Shown here piece after piece: positions 23,422 to 34,571 of a DNA stretch of 64,000 nt. Source of the stretch: Anastatus disparis (Eukaryota > Arthropoda > Insecta > Hymenoptera > Eupelmidae); NCBI GenBank assembly GCA_017163975.1, contig JAFFSR010000370.1:434001-498000 (forward strand), written 5' to 3'. Positions within the stretch are counted from its first letter, which is position 1. Every line of letters starts with the position of its first letter. The translations under genes and the position numbers were made by a program. The notes below the pieces were generated by a model. It saw only the letters and a program-made list of their open reading frames with translations, ran no database searches and had not been told where the DNA came from.

Positions 23422-23600
23422 CAGTGCGCGTCTTATTATCGGCGGGCGTTCCCGCGCTTTTCGTTGCAGTGCGCGTCTTATTATCAGCGGGCGTTCCCGC
23501 GCTTTTCGTTACAGTGCGCGTCTTATTATCAGCGGGCGTTCCCGCGCTTTTCGGTTTCAGTGCACGTCATAGTACAAGCGAGCGTTCCCGCGCGTTCCAT
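23422..23600 (+). repeat. GC-rich 45-bp tandem repeat
   Basis: The unit CAGTGCGCGTCTTATTATCA + GCGGGCGTTCCCGCGCTTTTCGTTA starts at 23422, 23467, 23512 and (diverged) 23558. Because 45 is divisible by three, all three forward frames stay open across it. Each unit includes the small hairpin GCGGGCGTTCCCGC. The base composition is very unlike the surroundings. Confidence 0.85.
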
Positions 23601-23639
23601 GACGATACCCATCGTCTACCGTTGGCTCTAAATGAACGG

Positions 23640-25130
23640 TAAGCGGGCTGCTCCCGCAATTTCCAAGGCCGTTTTGCGCCGTATACGAAATTCCATTTTT
23701 GTTTGTTCATTTAGTTCATCGACTATTCGATCGGCCCCTTGCGTCTTTCGAAGTTCTGACTATCGTGCTGTTCCCGTGTTTAGTTGGCCATTTGCGCTTG
23801 TTTTCTAATTGTGTTAAGTTATCTTATAACCTTGTTCATGTAAGTTATAAAGTAAAATAAATGTCATTATAATAAATACATATCGCCCAAATTTCTGTTA
23901 CCCCTTCCTTCGGCTTTCCACTGAACTCTAGTTTATGTTATGAGTGTTAAGTAACAAATCTAATCCCTTTTTTCTCTTTTTCAGGAATTTTTGCACATTT
24001 CATAAGTTTTTGAATCTCTATAATTTCATTTTTTTTTTATATTCTAGTTCATTTATATTATTTATGTTTTATTGATAAACAATTTGTATAAAATAAGAAA
24101 AATCTGTAAGTTTTCAAAATGTGGCTTGTAAATTCACAGATTGTCGATTCAAGGGCTCTATCAACTTAAATCAATCAATTTAAATAGTAAGAAACAATCA
24201 CATTTAAATTAATTGATTTAATCAACAACGAATAGTTTTCAAATAAAAAATTAAGAAATTTAAATCAATTTATTTAAATCAGTATTAGTCAATAATCAAA
24301 TAAAATATGTAAAATTATTATATACATTATCTATAATAAGATTTAAAGCTTTAAAATTATATTTATATGCATCTTACTACATATACTTTTATTTTTTTTA
24401 TTTTTCATTAACAATAAAGATCTTGTAAAAGAAATATAACATTTATAATGATCATTAAACTTATTAATGTATATTAAGTCTTATGTTTTTGTTTATAAAT
24501 CAATTACTTTTGTCTCTGAATTTAAGGTATACAAGCGTATTATCTAATATATATTCGTAAAACTGATTTCATTTCTCAACACGAAAAATATATTTACAAA
24601 AAAAAAGAAAGGGAAAGTTAGATACTTTCATTCAAATGCAACATGAACCAATATTCAAATGAATATTTCAATTTCTAAATTTATTTAGAATTCGTATTAC
24701 AAAAATAAAAGAAAAATCATTATAAAAAAGTCTTTATTAAGACTTATAAAAATTTTATTTTACAATTACAATTTATGTAAAGTAAAAAAAAATGATAAAC
24801 TTTATTATAAGTTCTATATGGAATGAAAGAACTATGTTCAATCTTCATTCTAAACTCTAAAATTATTTAGAGTACATATTTGTCAAAATAAAGACAAGCA
24901 AAGATCAGTTTACGTTTAAGTTAGATTTATGTTAAACTTACCATACAAATTACAGACAAAAGCAGAAAATTTTGAAAAATTTACTAACTATTATTATATA
25001 TAAATTAACTGAAATAATAAAATTTACTTTTTAACTTTATAAATAATAAAATTTACTTTTCAATTATTTCAAATTAATTCAAATTCATATTTAAAATCAT
25101 ACAAAAATATTCAACATAATAAAATCATAC
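23640..25130. other. Gene-free, strongly AT-rich DNA
   Basis: Short GC-richer start (to ~23780), then AT-rich sequence with TTTAAATCAATT-type repeats at 24160-24290. Nothing recognisable. Confidence 0.4.
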
Positions 25131-25161
25131 ACTTTTATTTAGTCCTGGTGAAAGCCAGGAC

Positions 25162-25767
25162 TTAACAATCATATACTTTACACATTGTAGTGGTAATTTC
25201 GCCAACAATACATTGTAATGCATCTAATGCTTTATTTTTCAATCTATCAAGCGTTAATTTATTTTTATCTATAGGTGAAATATTAAACATTGCATAAAGT
25301 GAATCTAAATTTTTTGCATTTTGACTTGTAGATATGAAGTTCTCAGAGTTTTGTAAACTTGCTAATGATTGATTATTACTTTCGCTGCTTTGAGTCGCAG
25401 TAGCTCTCACATCAGATTTTATATTTTGTTGTGTTTCGAACTCTGATACTATTGACTGGATTCTGTTATAACAAGAGGAACATACTGTGACACCTGATAA
25501 TAATTCAATATCATTGCAAGCTACTGCAAATTTTACAGATATATTTTCATCTACTATTTTCAGAAAATTATTCACTGGATTTCTGTGTCTCTTAAAGGGA
25601 TCACGGCAATAGTTATTTTGATTACCATAGTTTAATATTGCAGTCTTTATTTTTCTATAACAATTACGACATATTTTTTGCCCTGGGATTATTCTAATAT
25701 TTATAATTTTTTTAAAACTTTTACAATCCTGAAGACTTAATACATTTAAATGAATTTTCACATTCAA
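25162..25767 (-). CDS. Zinc-finger-like ORF, possible transposase N-terminus
   Basis: A 201-aa ORF on -. It contains two copies of one small cysteine module, IPGQKICRNCYRKI (residues ~28-41) and SGVTVCSSCYNRI (~91-103), separated by YCRDPFKRHRNPVNNFLKIV. The C-terminal half is Ser/Gln/Asn-rich. A Cys-x2-Cys-Tyr module of the same kind is seen near the N-terminus of the broken transposase at 36982-39478 (VCPSCYKI), so this may be the severed DNA-binding part of a related element. It ends with CKVYDC and a stop at 25162. No catalytic part is nearby. Function not established. Confidence 0.45.
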   Translation of the reverse strand: MNVKIHLNVLSLQDCKSFKKIINIRIIPGQKICRNCYRKIKTAILNYGNQNNYCRDPFKRHRNPVNNFLKIVDENISVKFAVACNDIELLSGVTVCSSCYNRIQSIVSEFETQQNIKSDVRATATQSSESNNQSLASLQNSENFISTSQNAKNLDSLYAMFNISPIDKNKLTLDRLKNKALDALQCIVGEITTTMCKVYDC

Positions 25768-26686
25768 TCAGGTTATAGGTCAGTTAAGACCAATCTAAAA
25801 ATCGGCTAGAGTAAGCGTTCACGGATTTGATACCTTGAGAAATAAAGAATTCTCAAACTGTTATAACTTTTATTCTAAACGACCTAGATCTATACTCAAG
25901 CATAAAATCAACTTTTTTTATCTCTCATTTAATAATTCATAGCCTGTTGAATCTTTTAAGGTTTTCGCATTTATGAGTAAAAGACGCAACAGCTGGGTCT
26001 ATTAATTTACTTGTGAAGCAAAATACTGAATTATGAGAGGTTCAAATAATAATAAAATCGTAGGATACCATTGACCAGGCCTATTTTGCCTCATTTTACA
26101 TGACTTATAGAAAGTTTTCTTGTAAGATTTAGTAAATTTGAAGTTGTCCGGCCAGAGTTAAAATGATCTAAATTTTGTAAAAAACGAATATTTTAGATAT
26201 TTCGCAAACTTTAAACCTTCGTATCTCCGTCAATTTTGAGCCTTTTTAAAAATTTCAAAATTGAAATTAAAGCTCTCTAAAAGACCAATAAAATGACATT
26301 TTGATAATTTGAGAATGTTTGAATCCAATTGAGTTACAGCTGTTTAAAAATTTTCAAAAATTTCAAAAATCAGTATTTTGTTCTCTGAGTTTTCAGAAGC
26401 TTCATTAGAATTTTTTAAAAATAAGATTACGGATATTTAAAGTTAACATAAAAACGAATAAAAATATGTCAAAAACTCGAGTCTTGGCAGAATTTTGAAA
26501 AAGAGTGAAAAACAGCCGAAAGAAGCGGATATTTGACCTTTGAAAGGCCATTTCTCGGCGAGTTTTGCACTGAGAGGGCTGAAATTTTGCACAGATTTCT
26601 TATTTTAATAATACTAAAACATATCTCAAAATCAGCAAAATCACTGACCCACGTGCGCACACTTTTTAAAAAAGATGTTATTTTGA

Positions 26687-26738
<52 letters not shown>

Positions 26739-27130
26739 TTATATAAACGTATGTACGCGGCATTATGCTGACTCATACAGTACAGCCTTTGTTTAGTGTC
26801 CTGCACACGTCGCGGGTGTGTGGCAGTCTCGTATGTTATCCCTTCCTTTGTTACTTACGCATATGTTAAATACGAATTTGTTAAAACTTTGATTGGTGGG
26901 CACATTTGTTCTCGAAATTTGATTGGTGGGCGCGTTTTTGTTTTGTAGAATTTTTTCGTAACTCAACGCAAGAAAAATCTACTGTATGGAATTGTCAGCA
27001 CAAGTATCAATAAATAAATGAAAAACGGGTGGCATTATGCGGACGTCAGCATAAGTACGCTAATGTCTGCATAAGTCACGATTCATCTATGATTTTGTCT
27101 GCATAATACCTCATTCATAAAAATATATTC

Positions 27131-27171
<41 letters not shown>

Positions 27172-27197
27172 TATATTCATATATTTTTATGAATGAG
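25768..27197. other. Gene-free part of element B with TA arrays
   Basis: Contains (TA)n at 26689-26745 and 27136-27190, a doubled TTTGATTGGTGGGC at about 26890 and 26921, and GCATAAGT-type repeats near 27020-27110. No coding sequence recognised. Confidence 0.5.
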
Positions 27198-27623
27198 TTT
27201 CTCGGGAACGGCTGGAGCAAAAAAATTGTTTCAAGGTTGAATCATCAGCAACAAATTAGCAACAAATTATTACTTTTTAGTTTTAGTCATACCCTGAAAA
27301 ATAACTGATTTCTTGAAATTCAACTGGGCTTGATGTCGGTATTAGGGTCAAATACTATTGTTTTCGAATTTTGGAAAATATCATGATTTAGCAACAAATT
27401 AGCAACAAATTATGCCGTTCGAATAGTTAAAATATCTTAATTAGAATAAGAGTTACAGCAGTGGCCTTGCTAGCGTAAGACTTACGCTAGCACGGCCCGT
27501 GTTTCTTGGGAACGGCTAGAGCAACAAAATTGATTTTCGCGTAACAAATTAGCAACAAATTAGCAACAAAATATGGCATTGGTTAGGTAGTGGCGTTGTC
27601 TAGTGGCTGTGCCAGCGTAATAG
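27198..27623 (-). repeat. Inverted satellite monomer, right end of element B
   Basis: Reverse complement of the array monomer, including the 23-bp palindrome GCTAGCGTAAG-A-CTTACGCTAGC at about 27468 and the terminal GGCTGTGCCAGCGTAATAG. Confidence 0.9.
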
Positions 27624-28060
27624 ACGTGAAAAAAACGATATTTTTTAAACGCAATTTTCTCAAAAACTATATATTTTTTTTTTGTTTTTATGTGTTTTTA
27701 TACATATAATATACTAACTTTTAGGATAGGTGAGAATATATCATTTTGCCTTATTTTTTTAAAGAGATTTTTAAACGTTTTTTTATATTTTTCATTTTAA
27801 AGCATTGATACCATGGCGCATCGTACCATTTTTCCAACTATCACGTCTTATCACAATTTGTTTATGCTTTTCTTTATTAATTTTTCAAAAATATTAACAA
27901 AAATCTTTAAAATAAACCCCCGATCAAATTTTTTGATCAATTAGAACCGAAGCTATGATGATATTAAGTTTATAAAAATAGATTTTTTTTTGTTTATAAT
28001 TAGAATTTTTCATTCAATTTGAATTTCGCGCCTACGATTTAAATTTATTTTGTAGGGAGT

Positions 28061-28355
28061 TGTGGGGTTACGTATGTGTGTGACAGTAGTAGTAGCCTAT
28101 AAGATGGAATCTATGATTCCCCCACTATTCGATACGAGTTAACGTGCTAGCGTGCGAGCGTTAACTCTCACACTCTACGGAGACACTCTAGTAAGACACA
28201 TTATCTCTTACATTCGATTACCGACTGTATACCTGGCTATGGCAATATACGCTTAACCATAGATATCTCTCGTGTGATTATTTCATAACCTCAACTTCCT
28301 TGTCCTTCTGTACAACTTCTGTGCCACGGTCTGATAGGAGTCGCAGACCGCCACA
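28061..28355 (+). repeat. 5' LTR of the Gypsy element
   Basis: Starts TGTGGGGTTA and ends GACCGCCACA. Contains a CTATAAGA TATA-like motif near 28095 and an inverted repeat GAGTTAACG/CGTTAACTC (28134-28172). No AATAAA was found in the LTR. Confidence 0.97.
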
Positions 28356-28375
28356 TTGGTGACGCCGAGTTCAAG
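28356..28375 (+). other. Primer-binding site
   Basis: TGGTGACGCCGAGTTC begins one base after the 5' LTR. Its complement ends in CCA, as the 3' end of a tRNA must. The tRNA species could not be assigned with certainty. Confidence 0.75.
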
Positions 28376-30172
28376 ATCCTCAACAAGTTCATCGTAGCCG
28401 AGTCGTGAGGAAGATCTCGCTGGTTCGAGTAATCATCACCACCGACCGGCAAACTTACGAGAGGAAGCGGAAAAACACGCCGCTCTACTTAGAGGTGAAC
28501 AAGGTAAAGTTCGAGTTGAAGTAACATAAAACATCTATTCGACTGTGTAAGGGGAAGCATTAATCTTTTCACTTGCACAAGTCTTACAATAGATAAATAA
28601 TTTCTCAGTCGCTGTGCACGCATTATAAGTCGTGCACAGTGCAGTAGAATACGCGGGAGAAAGTACGAAGCCAGGATACACTGGAACGCGCATTAAGCCG
28701 CGTACAGTGATCTGGCGCGAAACGTACATACAGCTCTCGACAGTTAAGTGCATATTAGGCACTGCGCACACGTTGTATGTAACTAGTGTATTGCGTGTGC
28801 GGGCGGAGCATGGTGTAGCGAATGCAGATGGTTAGGTGTTCAGTTAGAGTGAAATAGCCTTGACGGTTGGAAAAAAAATATTTTCTCTCTTTTCGCGTAA
28901 TTTATATTGTAAGGTATATTTATGACATATATATATATATAATAAAATACAATTGTAAGATATATAATAAAAATTAATAAAGATCACCCTAACATACTTA
29001 ATATAAAACATATATATGTTGCATATTGGCTGTGAAAGGAGGAAGAATAGAGTTCTTATCTTTTTGCTTGATGCTGTTTTGTGCGACGAGAGAGTCCTGG
29101 GGATTCTCGTGCCTGTTGGCTTTTTGCCCGTTCCCAGGTACGACTCCCTGGGGCAATTAAGTCAAGCGAAGCAGCACATAATTGGGTTTTTATTGCCTTG
29201 TGCAGCTAGGGGTGTCCTGGAGTCTTGTGCTTATTGGCTTTTTGCCCATTCCTAAGTGCAGGCTACCGGGATTTCTTCTGGTGAAATAAGGCAACTAATA
29301 ATTTTATTACATCATTTTTTTTATGTATAATTCCTCATTCCACGAGTCAGTAAAATTTGTCAAGTAAGTACTTAATTATAGGAAACTTGTATTTAAAGCG
29401 TGCGTAAATTAGCCGATAAGCACGCCGAAGAGAGAGAAAAAAAAGAGAAAAAAAGAGAAAATTCGCGAAAGAAAATTTTAAATGCAGGAAAATCTGTAAA
29501 AATAATTTCAAACGTTAGAATATTCGCGAAAGAAATTTCAAATTCACAAAGGAATATTAAATTCTAAATTAACGTTAAAACAAAAGACCGGTCAAGGTTG
29601 TTTACAAGCCGAAAAGCCGTTAGGACGCGACCTTTTATGTTTAGTTAAGCAATTAGGTAGCGTAAACAAGTAACGCGAGGCAAAAGTTATCTCGTAAACA
29701 AAGCGAGAACTTTCTATAGAACAGAAATTTAGTGTATTATAGTATAATATTAGATATTTACTTATTGTAAAATATATAACCGAATTCGGACGTGTTCGTA
29801 AATTATTTATTTATTTAATTTATTTTGTTTTGTAAATTTTTGCAATTGTTAATTTATTTATTGTAAATTATTTATTTGTGTCGTGAAGTTAATTTATTTA
29901 TTCGTGTAAATTGTTTTCGAATTGTAAATAGTTTATGTAATGATCGTTGTACCGTTATTCATTTATTTATTTGTTTAATTGTTTGTTGTTTATTTATTCG
30001 AGTATTTCGCGTTTTATTATTTATTTAGTGCGTAACCGTCCGTGTACGATTGTATATTAATTTTATAGTTAGTTTTGGATTGATTGATTAGTGACACACC
30101 GTGTACAGAAGCGTATCGCACATCCTTATCGCATTTTATTAATTATTGTTTTTTTATTTATTTTAACCGTAA
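28376..30172 (+). other. Unusually long Gypsy 5' leader (~1.8 kb)
   Basis: No convincing ORF. It includes a direct repeat around TTGGCTTTTTGCCC (about 29117 and 29236) and, close to gag, many TTATTTATT motifs (29800-30150). Its length is well above the few hundred bases common in Gypsy leaders, so it may hold regulatory, insulator or internal-initiation sequence. This is inference. Confidence 0.6.
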
Positions 30173-31597
30173 ATGAGTTTTAATATGGATACAGTTAATG
30201 AGAGCGCGTTAGATATCACTGAAATTAATAGGGTAAATCAGATTATAGATGAGAATTTAGAACATAAATCGATCTCATATGATAAATTTAAGGAACAGGT
30301 CGATAGTAGGAGAGTAGGGTTGCAAAAATTACAAAGTAGCCCGCTTGGGGCAGTAGGGAAAGTCGCGCATAAAGATCCAGAAAAATCGCAAATGAAGGCT
30401 AAATACGAAGAATTTTTAAAAGCACAAGACAAAGCATACCGTGACAGAATGTACCAGTTACGCGATAAATACGAAGAAGATAATAGAGTTCTGTTCGCGA
30501 AACTAGAGGAACGCGATAAAATGATCGAGCAAATGCGTTGTGAAATTAACGCATTAAAAGCGAATACAGCCATTCGAAACCCTACGCAACTCTACCCTGA
30601 GGGTCACCCAACGGTGGTCGGTAACGTACCGACGGGAGGTAAGGTCTTACCCACACCGACAACGGATAACCATAGGCGCGTAGACGCAATAGAAAATAAT
30701 GGGAGAGTCCCCACACCTGCACCGGGCGTAGGTGGCGGCAGTTATCATCATAATATTAAAAGCATTAACTTTCCATTTTGGCAACACGACCCGGATACGT
30801 GGTTTAGTATTTTCGAAAGCCAGATTAGCGCCTTTGAACCAATTGACGATAACGCGAGATTCTACGCGTTGATTACAAACTTGGACAAAAGCGTAATTTA
30901 TGATACGGCCGAAATAACAAAATTACTGCTGCCGGGGCAGAGATATCAAGGATTGAAGAAACATTTATTGGAAAAATATGGTAGATCCGCCGAAAGCGAG
31001 TTTAAAATCCTTTTCGCTGGTTTCAAAATGGGAGACAAAAAACCCTCGTTGTTCTTAAGTGAGATGTTAAACATAGCTAAAGACCGAGTTCCGCGACAGA
31101 TGGTGTTGGAAGCTTGGAGATATAACCTCCCACCATCCATTAAGCATTATATGGCCGGACATGGCCCAGATACAGATGAGGCGCTGCTCGTTAGACACGC
31201 GGACGAGATTCATAAAAATTTGTTAGAAAGTGAAAAAGGAATAAGCGCAGTCGAGGAAGTAAAAGATAGCGCGGAGGAGATCGCAAGAATAGAAGCCGTA
31301 GTTAGGGAACAGCTAGGTAGAAGACGTAATTATGACAACGAAAGACGTCCAAGATCTCGTAGCCGTGAAGATGGAAATAGAAATAGAAGTAGATCCGCGA
31401 GTAAGCTATGTAGATATCATGCTAGATTCGGTATTAACGCTTATAGATGTATAAAGCCCTGCGCATGGAAAAACTCGGACGATAAAAGTATAAAGATTAA
31501 AAGACGTCATAGCTATAAGGCAGGAGATGGCGCTAAGGGTCCGATGACAGGAAATAAAACGGATAATCAACCGTTAAACTCCAAAACCGGCGCGTAG
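30173..31597 (+). CDS. gag: Gypsy Gag (474 aa)
   Basis: The structural protein that forms the retrotransposon particle and binds its RNA. An N-terminal charged coiled coil (residues ~60-130) is followed by the conserved capsid entry region [16 protein letters not shown] (~200-215), a helical capsid domain to ~370, an Arg/Ser-rich segment ([18 protein letters not shown]) and a non-canonical Cys/His motif [14 protein letters not shown] followed by KPCAW. This replaces the usual CCHC zinc knuckle and is typical of one large arthropod Gypsy group. Start at ATG 30173 is the first in frame; a second ATG follows four codons later. The stop at 31595-31597 is preceded by a frameshift signal. Frame fully open. 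Confidence 0.95.
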   Translation: MSFNMDTVNESALDITEINRVNQIIDENLEHKSISYDKFKEQVDSRRVGLQKLQSSPLGAVGKVAHKDPEKSQMKAKYEEFLKAQDKAYRDRMYQLRDKYEEDNRVLFAKLEERDKMIEQMRCEINALKANTAIRNPTQLYPEGHPTVVGNVPTGGKVLPTPTTDNHRRVDAIENNGRVPTPAPGVGGGSYHHNIKSINFPFWQHDPDTWFSIFESQISAFEPIDDNARFYALITNLDKSVIYDTAEITKLLLPGQRYQGLKKHLLEKYGRSAESEFKILFAGFKMGDKKPSLFLSEMLNIAKDRVPRQMVLEAWRYNLPPSIKHYMAGHGPDTDEALLVRHADEIHKNLLESEKGISAVEEVKDSAEEIARIEAVVREQLGRRRNYDNERRPRSRSREDGNRNRSRSASKLCRYHARFGINAYRCIKPCAWKNSDDKSIKIKRRHSYKAGDGAKGPMTGNKTDNQPLNSKTGA

Positions 31598-31618
31598 ACG
31601 AGGCGTGCGCGTCCGGTA
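31573..31618 (+). promoter_or_regulatory. -1 ribosomal frameshift signal (gag to pol)
   Basis: The heptamer GTTAAAC (31573-31579) is in phase with gag as G-TTA-AAC. A 6-nt spacer follows, then a stem: ACCGG (31586-31590) with CCGGT (31613-31617) and CGCG (31591-31594) with CGCG (31608-31611), around a loop containing the gag stop. The pol frame is open from 31567. Slippery site, spacer and stem fit the standard -1 frameshift model; use in vivo is inferred. Confidence 0.75.
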
Positions 31619-34569
31619 TCGAGTCAATTCGTCTCCATATTAAAGATAGAGCTTCGGGAAAAACATTTTTGATAGATTCAGGCGCGGAAGTGTCACTTGT
31701 TCCCAAAAGTGAAGGACAAAGTGAAAAACCTGTCAGGTTCCAATTATACGCTGCAAATAACACACGTATATCTACATACGGTACCGTACACATGCAATTA
31801 GACCTAGGGTTCAAGAATAAACGATTTGCCTGGACGTTTATCGCGGCGGACGTGCCATACGCAATTTTAGGCGGTGACATGCTAAAAGAATACCATTTAC
31901 TACCTGATCTCACGAGACGGAGACTGGTGGATGGTGAAACGCAAGAGTCCGTTAAAGGTTTTAATAAAACCGCAACGCTGATACAGGTATCAATCGTGGA
32001 CCCGGGTAATAAATATGCCAAGCTGTTAAGCCAATATCCTTCGATAATCGGTATAGAAGATCCCTTGCCAGCAAAACACAGGGGCGTATACCACTATATT
32101 AAGACGACGGGACCTCCTGTCGCTCAGAGGCCACGAAGACTTCCACCAGAGAAGCTAAAGGCCGCCAAAAAGGCATTTGAGAAATGGGTAAAGGAGGGAA
32201 TTTGTAGACCTTCAAAAAGTCCGTGGGCTACACCCATCCATATGGTACCCAAGAAGGATGGCAGCTGGCGTATTTGCGGCGATTATCGCAAATTAAATAA
32301 CGTTACGGTTCCTGACAGATACCCCCTACCGCATTTACACGATTTTACAAGCAATTTGCACGGTAAAAGAATATTCTCCGCTCTGGATCTCGAACAGGCG
32401 TTCTTGCAAATACCGATCCTTCCGGAGGACGTACCCAAAACGGCGGTTGTGACGCCTTTCGGGCTCTTCGAGTATCTTGTAATGACGTTCGGGTTCCGTA
32501 ACGCCGCTCAGACCTTCCAGCGGTATGTAAATCTCGCCCTGGGAGATTTGGACTTTGCATTCGCGTTCGTGGATGACATTCTCGTTGCATCTTCATCACA
32601 AGAGGAGCACGAGGATCACCTGAAGATCGTATTTGAGAGATTGGCAAAATTTCACTTACGTCTCAACGTAGAGAAATGCAAGTTTGGCGTGTCGGAGTTA
32701 ATATTCCTTGGACATCAAGTAAGCGGTGAAGGGTTTCGCCCAGACCCAAGTAAGGTTAAAGCCATTATAGAATTTCCGAAGCCGGTAACTAAGGATGATA
32801 TGCGCAGGTATCTCGGCATGATAAATTTTTATAGAAAATGTCTACCGCGCGCAGCCGAAACACAACGTCATCTGAATGCACTTATCAGTGACATCAAAAG
32901 GAAAGATAAACGTCCAGTGGAATGGACAAAAGAGGCAGAAGACGCGTTCGAACAAACAAAGAAGGAATTAGCCGAAGTGGCGTTTTTAGCATTTCCTGCA
33001 GAGAATGCAGAGGTAAGAGTTGTAACGGATGCATCGAATTTCGCGATGGGGGCATCGCTTGAACAGCTAGTGAAGGATGTATGGCAACCATTAGCTTTCT
33101 TTTCAAAAAAATTCACGCCTGCTCAGAGAAATTATTGCGTCTTAGATAAGGAGTTATCGGCCATATACGAAGCACTTAAGTATTTTAGATATTATCTCGA
33201 GGGTCGTGTGTTTAAAATATATACAGACCATAAACCGCTCGTATATGTGCTTGCACAAAATGCAGAGGATTGTCCTGCAATCCGCGGCAGAAGGCTATCG
33301 TATATAGCTGAATTTAACACCGAGATATGCTACTTGCCAGGACAAGATAACGCCGTGGCAGACTCCTTATCAAGGATTGAGGATGTAAGATTTCCTACGC
33401 TTTTCTCCCTAGAGGAGTTAGCAAAGAAGCAGCTAGAGGATGAAGAACTAAAGATGATTTTGGAGAATCCTACTCACCCTCTCAAGTTAATTAAGCTGCA
33501 GTGGGGAGCTGGTAAGACCTTCCTGTATGTAGAGTTGGTGGATCAGGTTTTCCGTCCTTACGTTCCAAAAGAACTAAGACAGGACGTAATTAACTTGTTC
33601 CACAATCAGAACTCACATCCATCGGGCAAAGTAACAGCTAAGCTGATTAGACAACAGTATGTATGGCCCAAGATGAACCAGGAGGTGGCAGCATGGTGCA
33701 AGGCGTGCATTGAGTGCCAAAGATCTAAAATCTCTCGAGAAAATAAGTTTTTGCCTTCCAAGTTCGCTGAGCCAGATGCTCGTTTTACCCATGTTCATGT
33801 GGATCTCGTGGGCCCACTACCATCATGTGAAGGATACAGATACATTCTGTCAATGATAGACAGGTTTTCAAGATGGCCAGAGGCAGTTCCGCTGCAAGAT
33901 GTATCCGCCCCCACAGTTGCACGCGCTTTTTATGATAATTGGGTGGCGAGATTTGGCGCACCAGTCATCATAACAAGTGACCAAGGAAGGCAATTTGAGG
34001 CTCAACTGTTTAAACAGTTGTTAAACTACATCGGGTGTAAGAAAATCAGAACAACTCCATATCACCCAGCCTCCAACGGCATCGTAGAGAGATGGCACCG
34101 GGATCTTAAAGCCGCAATCATGTGTCACACAGAAACGGCAGAATGGACCAGGGTCTTGCCTACAGTAATGCTTGGCCTGCGCACCCGCCTAAGATTGGAT
34201 ACAGGGGCGAGTCCAGCCGAATTCTTATATGGTACAACATTAACTGTACCGGGTGATCTCTGTGAGTTTCGGGAGATCAGTGCACACGATTCGAGCGAAT
34301 TTCTCGTGGAATTCAAGGAGTACATAAGGCAAATTAAGCCAGTACCCGCTGCACATCATTGCGCAATCAAACCTTTTGTATTTAAAGAGCTAAATTGCTG
34401 CACCCATGTGTTCGAGAGAATAAAGGCGGTCAAACCACCCCTCACACACCCGTATTCAGGGCCTCACAAGGTAATAGCAAGGCACGATGGTGGTAGGAAT
34501 TATACTATAGAGAAAAATGGCAGAAACGTGGTTGTATCGGTAGATAGATTGAAACCAGCCTTCTTTTAA
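31576..34569 (+). CDS. pol: Gypsy Pol: protease, RT, RNase H, integrase
   Basis: Read in -1 relative to gag, with the frame open without a start codon across the gag stop. Domains in order: aspartic protease [12 protein letters not shown] (about 31669), reverse transcriptase with the catalytic FVDD box (about 32566), RNase H with VVTDAS (about 33018) and the DHKPL motif, then integrase with the H-H-C-C zinc site (33600-33720) and D, D, E residues in [16 protein letters not shown] and NGIVERWH. It ends [11 protein letters not shown]. About 997 residues with no internal stop; all catalytic motifs are present, so the enzyme set looks functional. It reverse-transcribes the element RNA in particles and integrates the cDNA. 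Confidence 0.96.
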   Translation, partial: KLQNRRVDEACASGIESIRLHIKDRASGKTFLIDSGAEVSLVPKSEGQSEKPVRFQLYAANNTRISTYGTVHMQLDLGFKNKRFAWTFIAADVPYAILGGDMLKEYHLLPDLTRRRLVDGETQESVKGFNKTATLIQVSIVDPGNKYAKLLSQYPSIIGIEDPLPAKHRGVYHYIKTTGPPVAQRPRRLPPEKLKAAKKAFEKWVKEGICRPSKSPWATPIHMVPKKDGSWRICGDYRKLNNVTVPDRYPLPHLHDFTSNLHGKRIFSALDLEQAFLQIPILPEDVPKTAVVTPFGLFEYLVMTFGFRNAAQTFQRYVNLALGDLDFAFAFVDDILVASSSQEEHEDHLKIVFERLAKFHLRLNVEKCKFGVSELIFLGHQVSGEGFRPDPSKVKAIIEFPKPVTKDDMRRYLGMINFYRKCLPRAAETQRHLNALISDIKRKDKRPVEWTKEAEDAFEQTKKELAEVAFLAFPAENAEVRVVTDASNFAMGASLEQLVKDVWQPLAFFSKKFTPAQRNYCVLDKELSAIYEALKYFRYYLEGRVFKIYTDHKPLVYVLAQNAEDCPAIRGRRLSYIAEFNTEICYLPGQDNAVADSLSRIEDVRFPTLFSLEELAKKQLEDEELKMILENPTHPLKLIKLQWGAGKTFLYVELVDQVFRPYVPKELRQDVINLFHNQNSHPSGKVTAKLIRQQYVWPKMNQEVAAWCKACIECQRSKISRENKFLPSKFAEPDARFTHVHVDLVGPLPSCEGYRYILSMIDRFSRWPEAVPLQDVSAPTVARAFYDNWVARFGAPVIITSDQGRQFEAQLFKQLLNYIGCKKIRTTPYHPASNGIVERWHRDLKAAIMCHTETAEWTRVLPTVMLGLRTRLRLDTGASPAEFLYGTTLTVPGDLCEFREISAHDSSEFLVEFKEYIRQIKPVPAAHHCAIKPFVFKELNCCTHVFERIKAVKPPLTHPYSGPHKVIARHDGGRNYTIEKNGRNVVVSVDRLKPAFF

Positions 34570-34571
34570 GA

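Larger units (their letters stand above)
16377..27623. mobile_element. 11-kb composite element B with satellite arms
   Basis: Both ends carry CTATTACGCTGGCACAGCCA (inverted at the right end) and continue as inverted copies through CTAGACAACGCC. Each end is flanked by ACGT (16373-16376 and 27624-27627), a possible 4-bp duplication. The left end runs into the tandem array, and the right end (27198-27623) is one inverted monomer of it. The interior contains hairpins, an LTR-headed coding remnant, a GC-rich tandem repeat and a zinc-finger ORF. Whether it moved as one unit is inferred. Confidence 0.55.

Noticed and set aside
26689..26745. ORFs reading Tyr-Ile repeats (also near 44523 and 55931)
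   Set aside because: They are translated TA microsatellites.
29016..29255. Possible short gene in the Gypsy leader (79 codons)
   Set aside because: No homology recognised; it spans part of an internal direct repeat and the ATG context is ordinary.
32345..34325. Several antisense ORFs of 60-100 codons within pol
   Set aside because: They are shadows of the pol coding frame; pol motifs are all on the plus strand.
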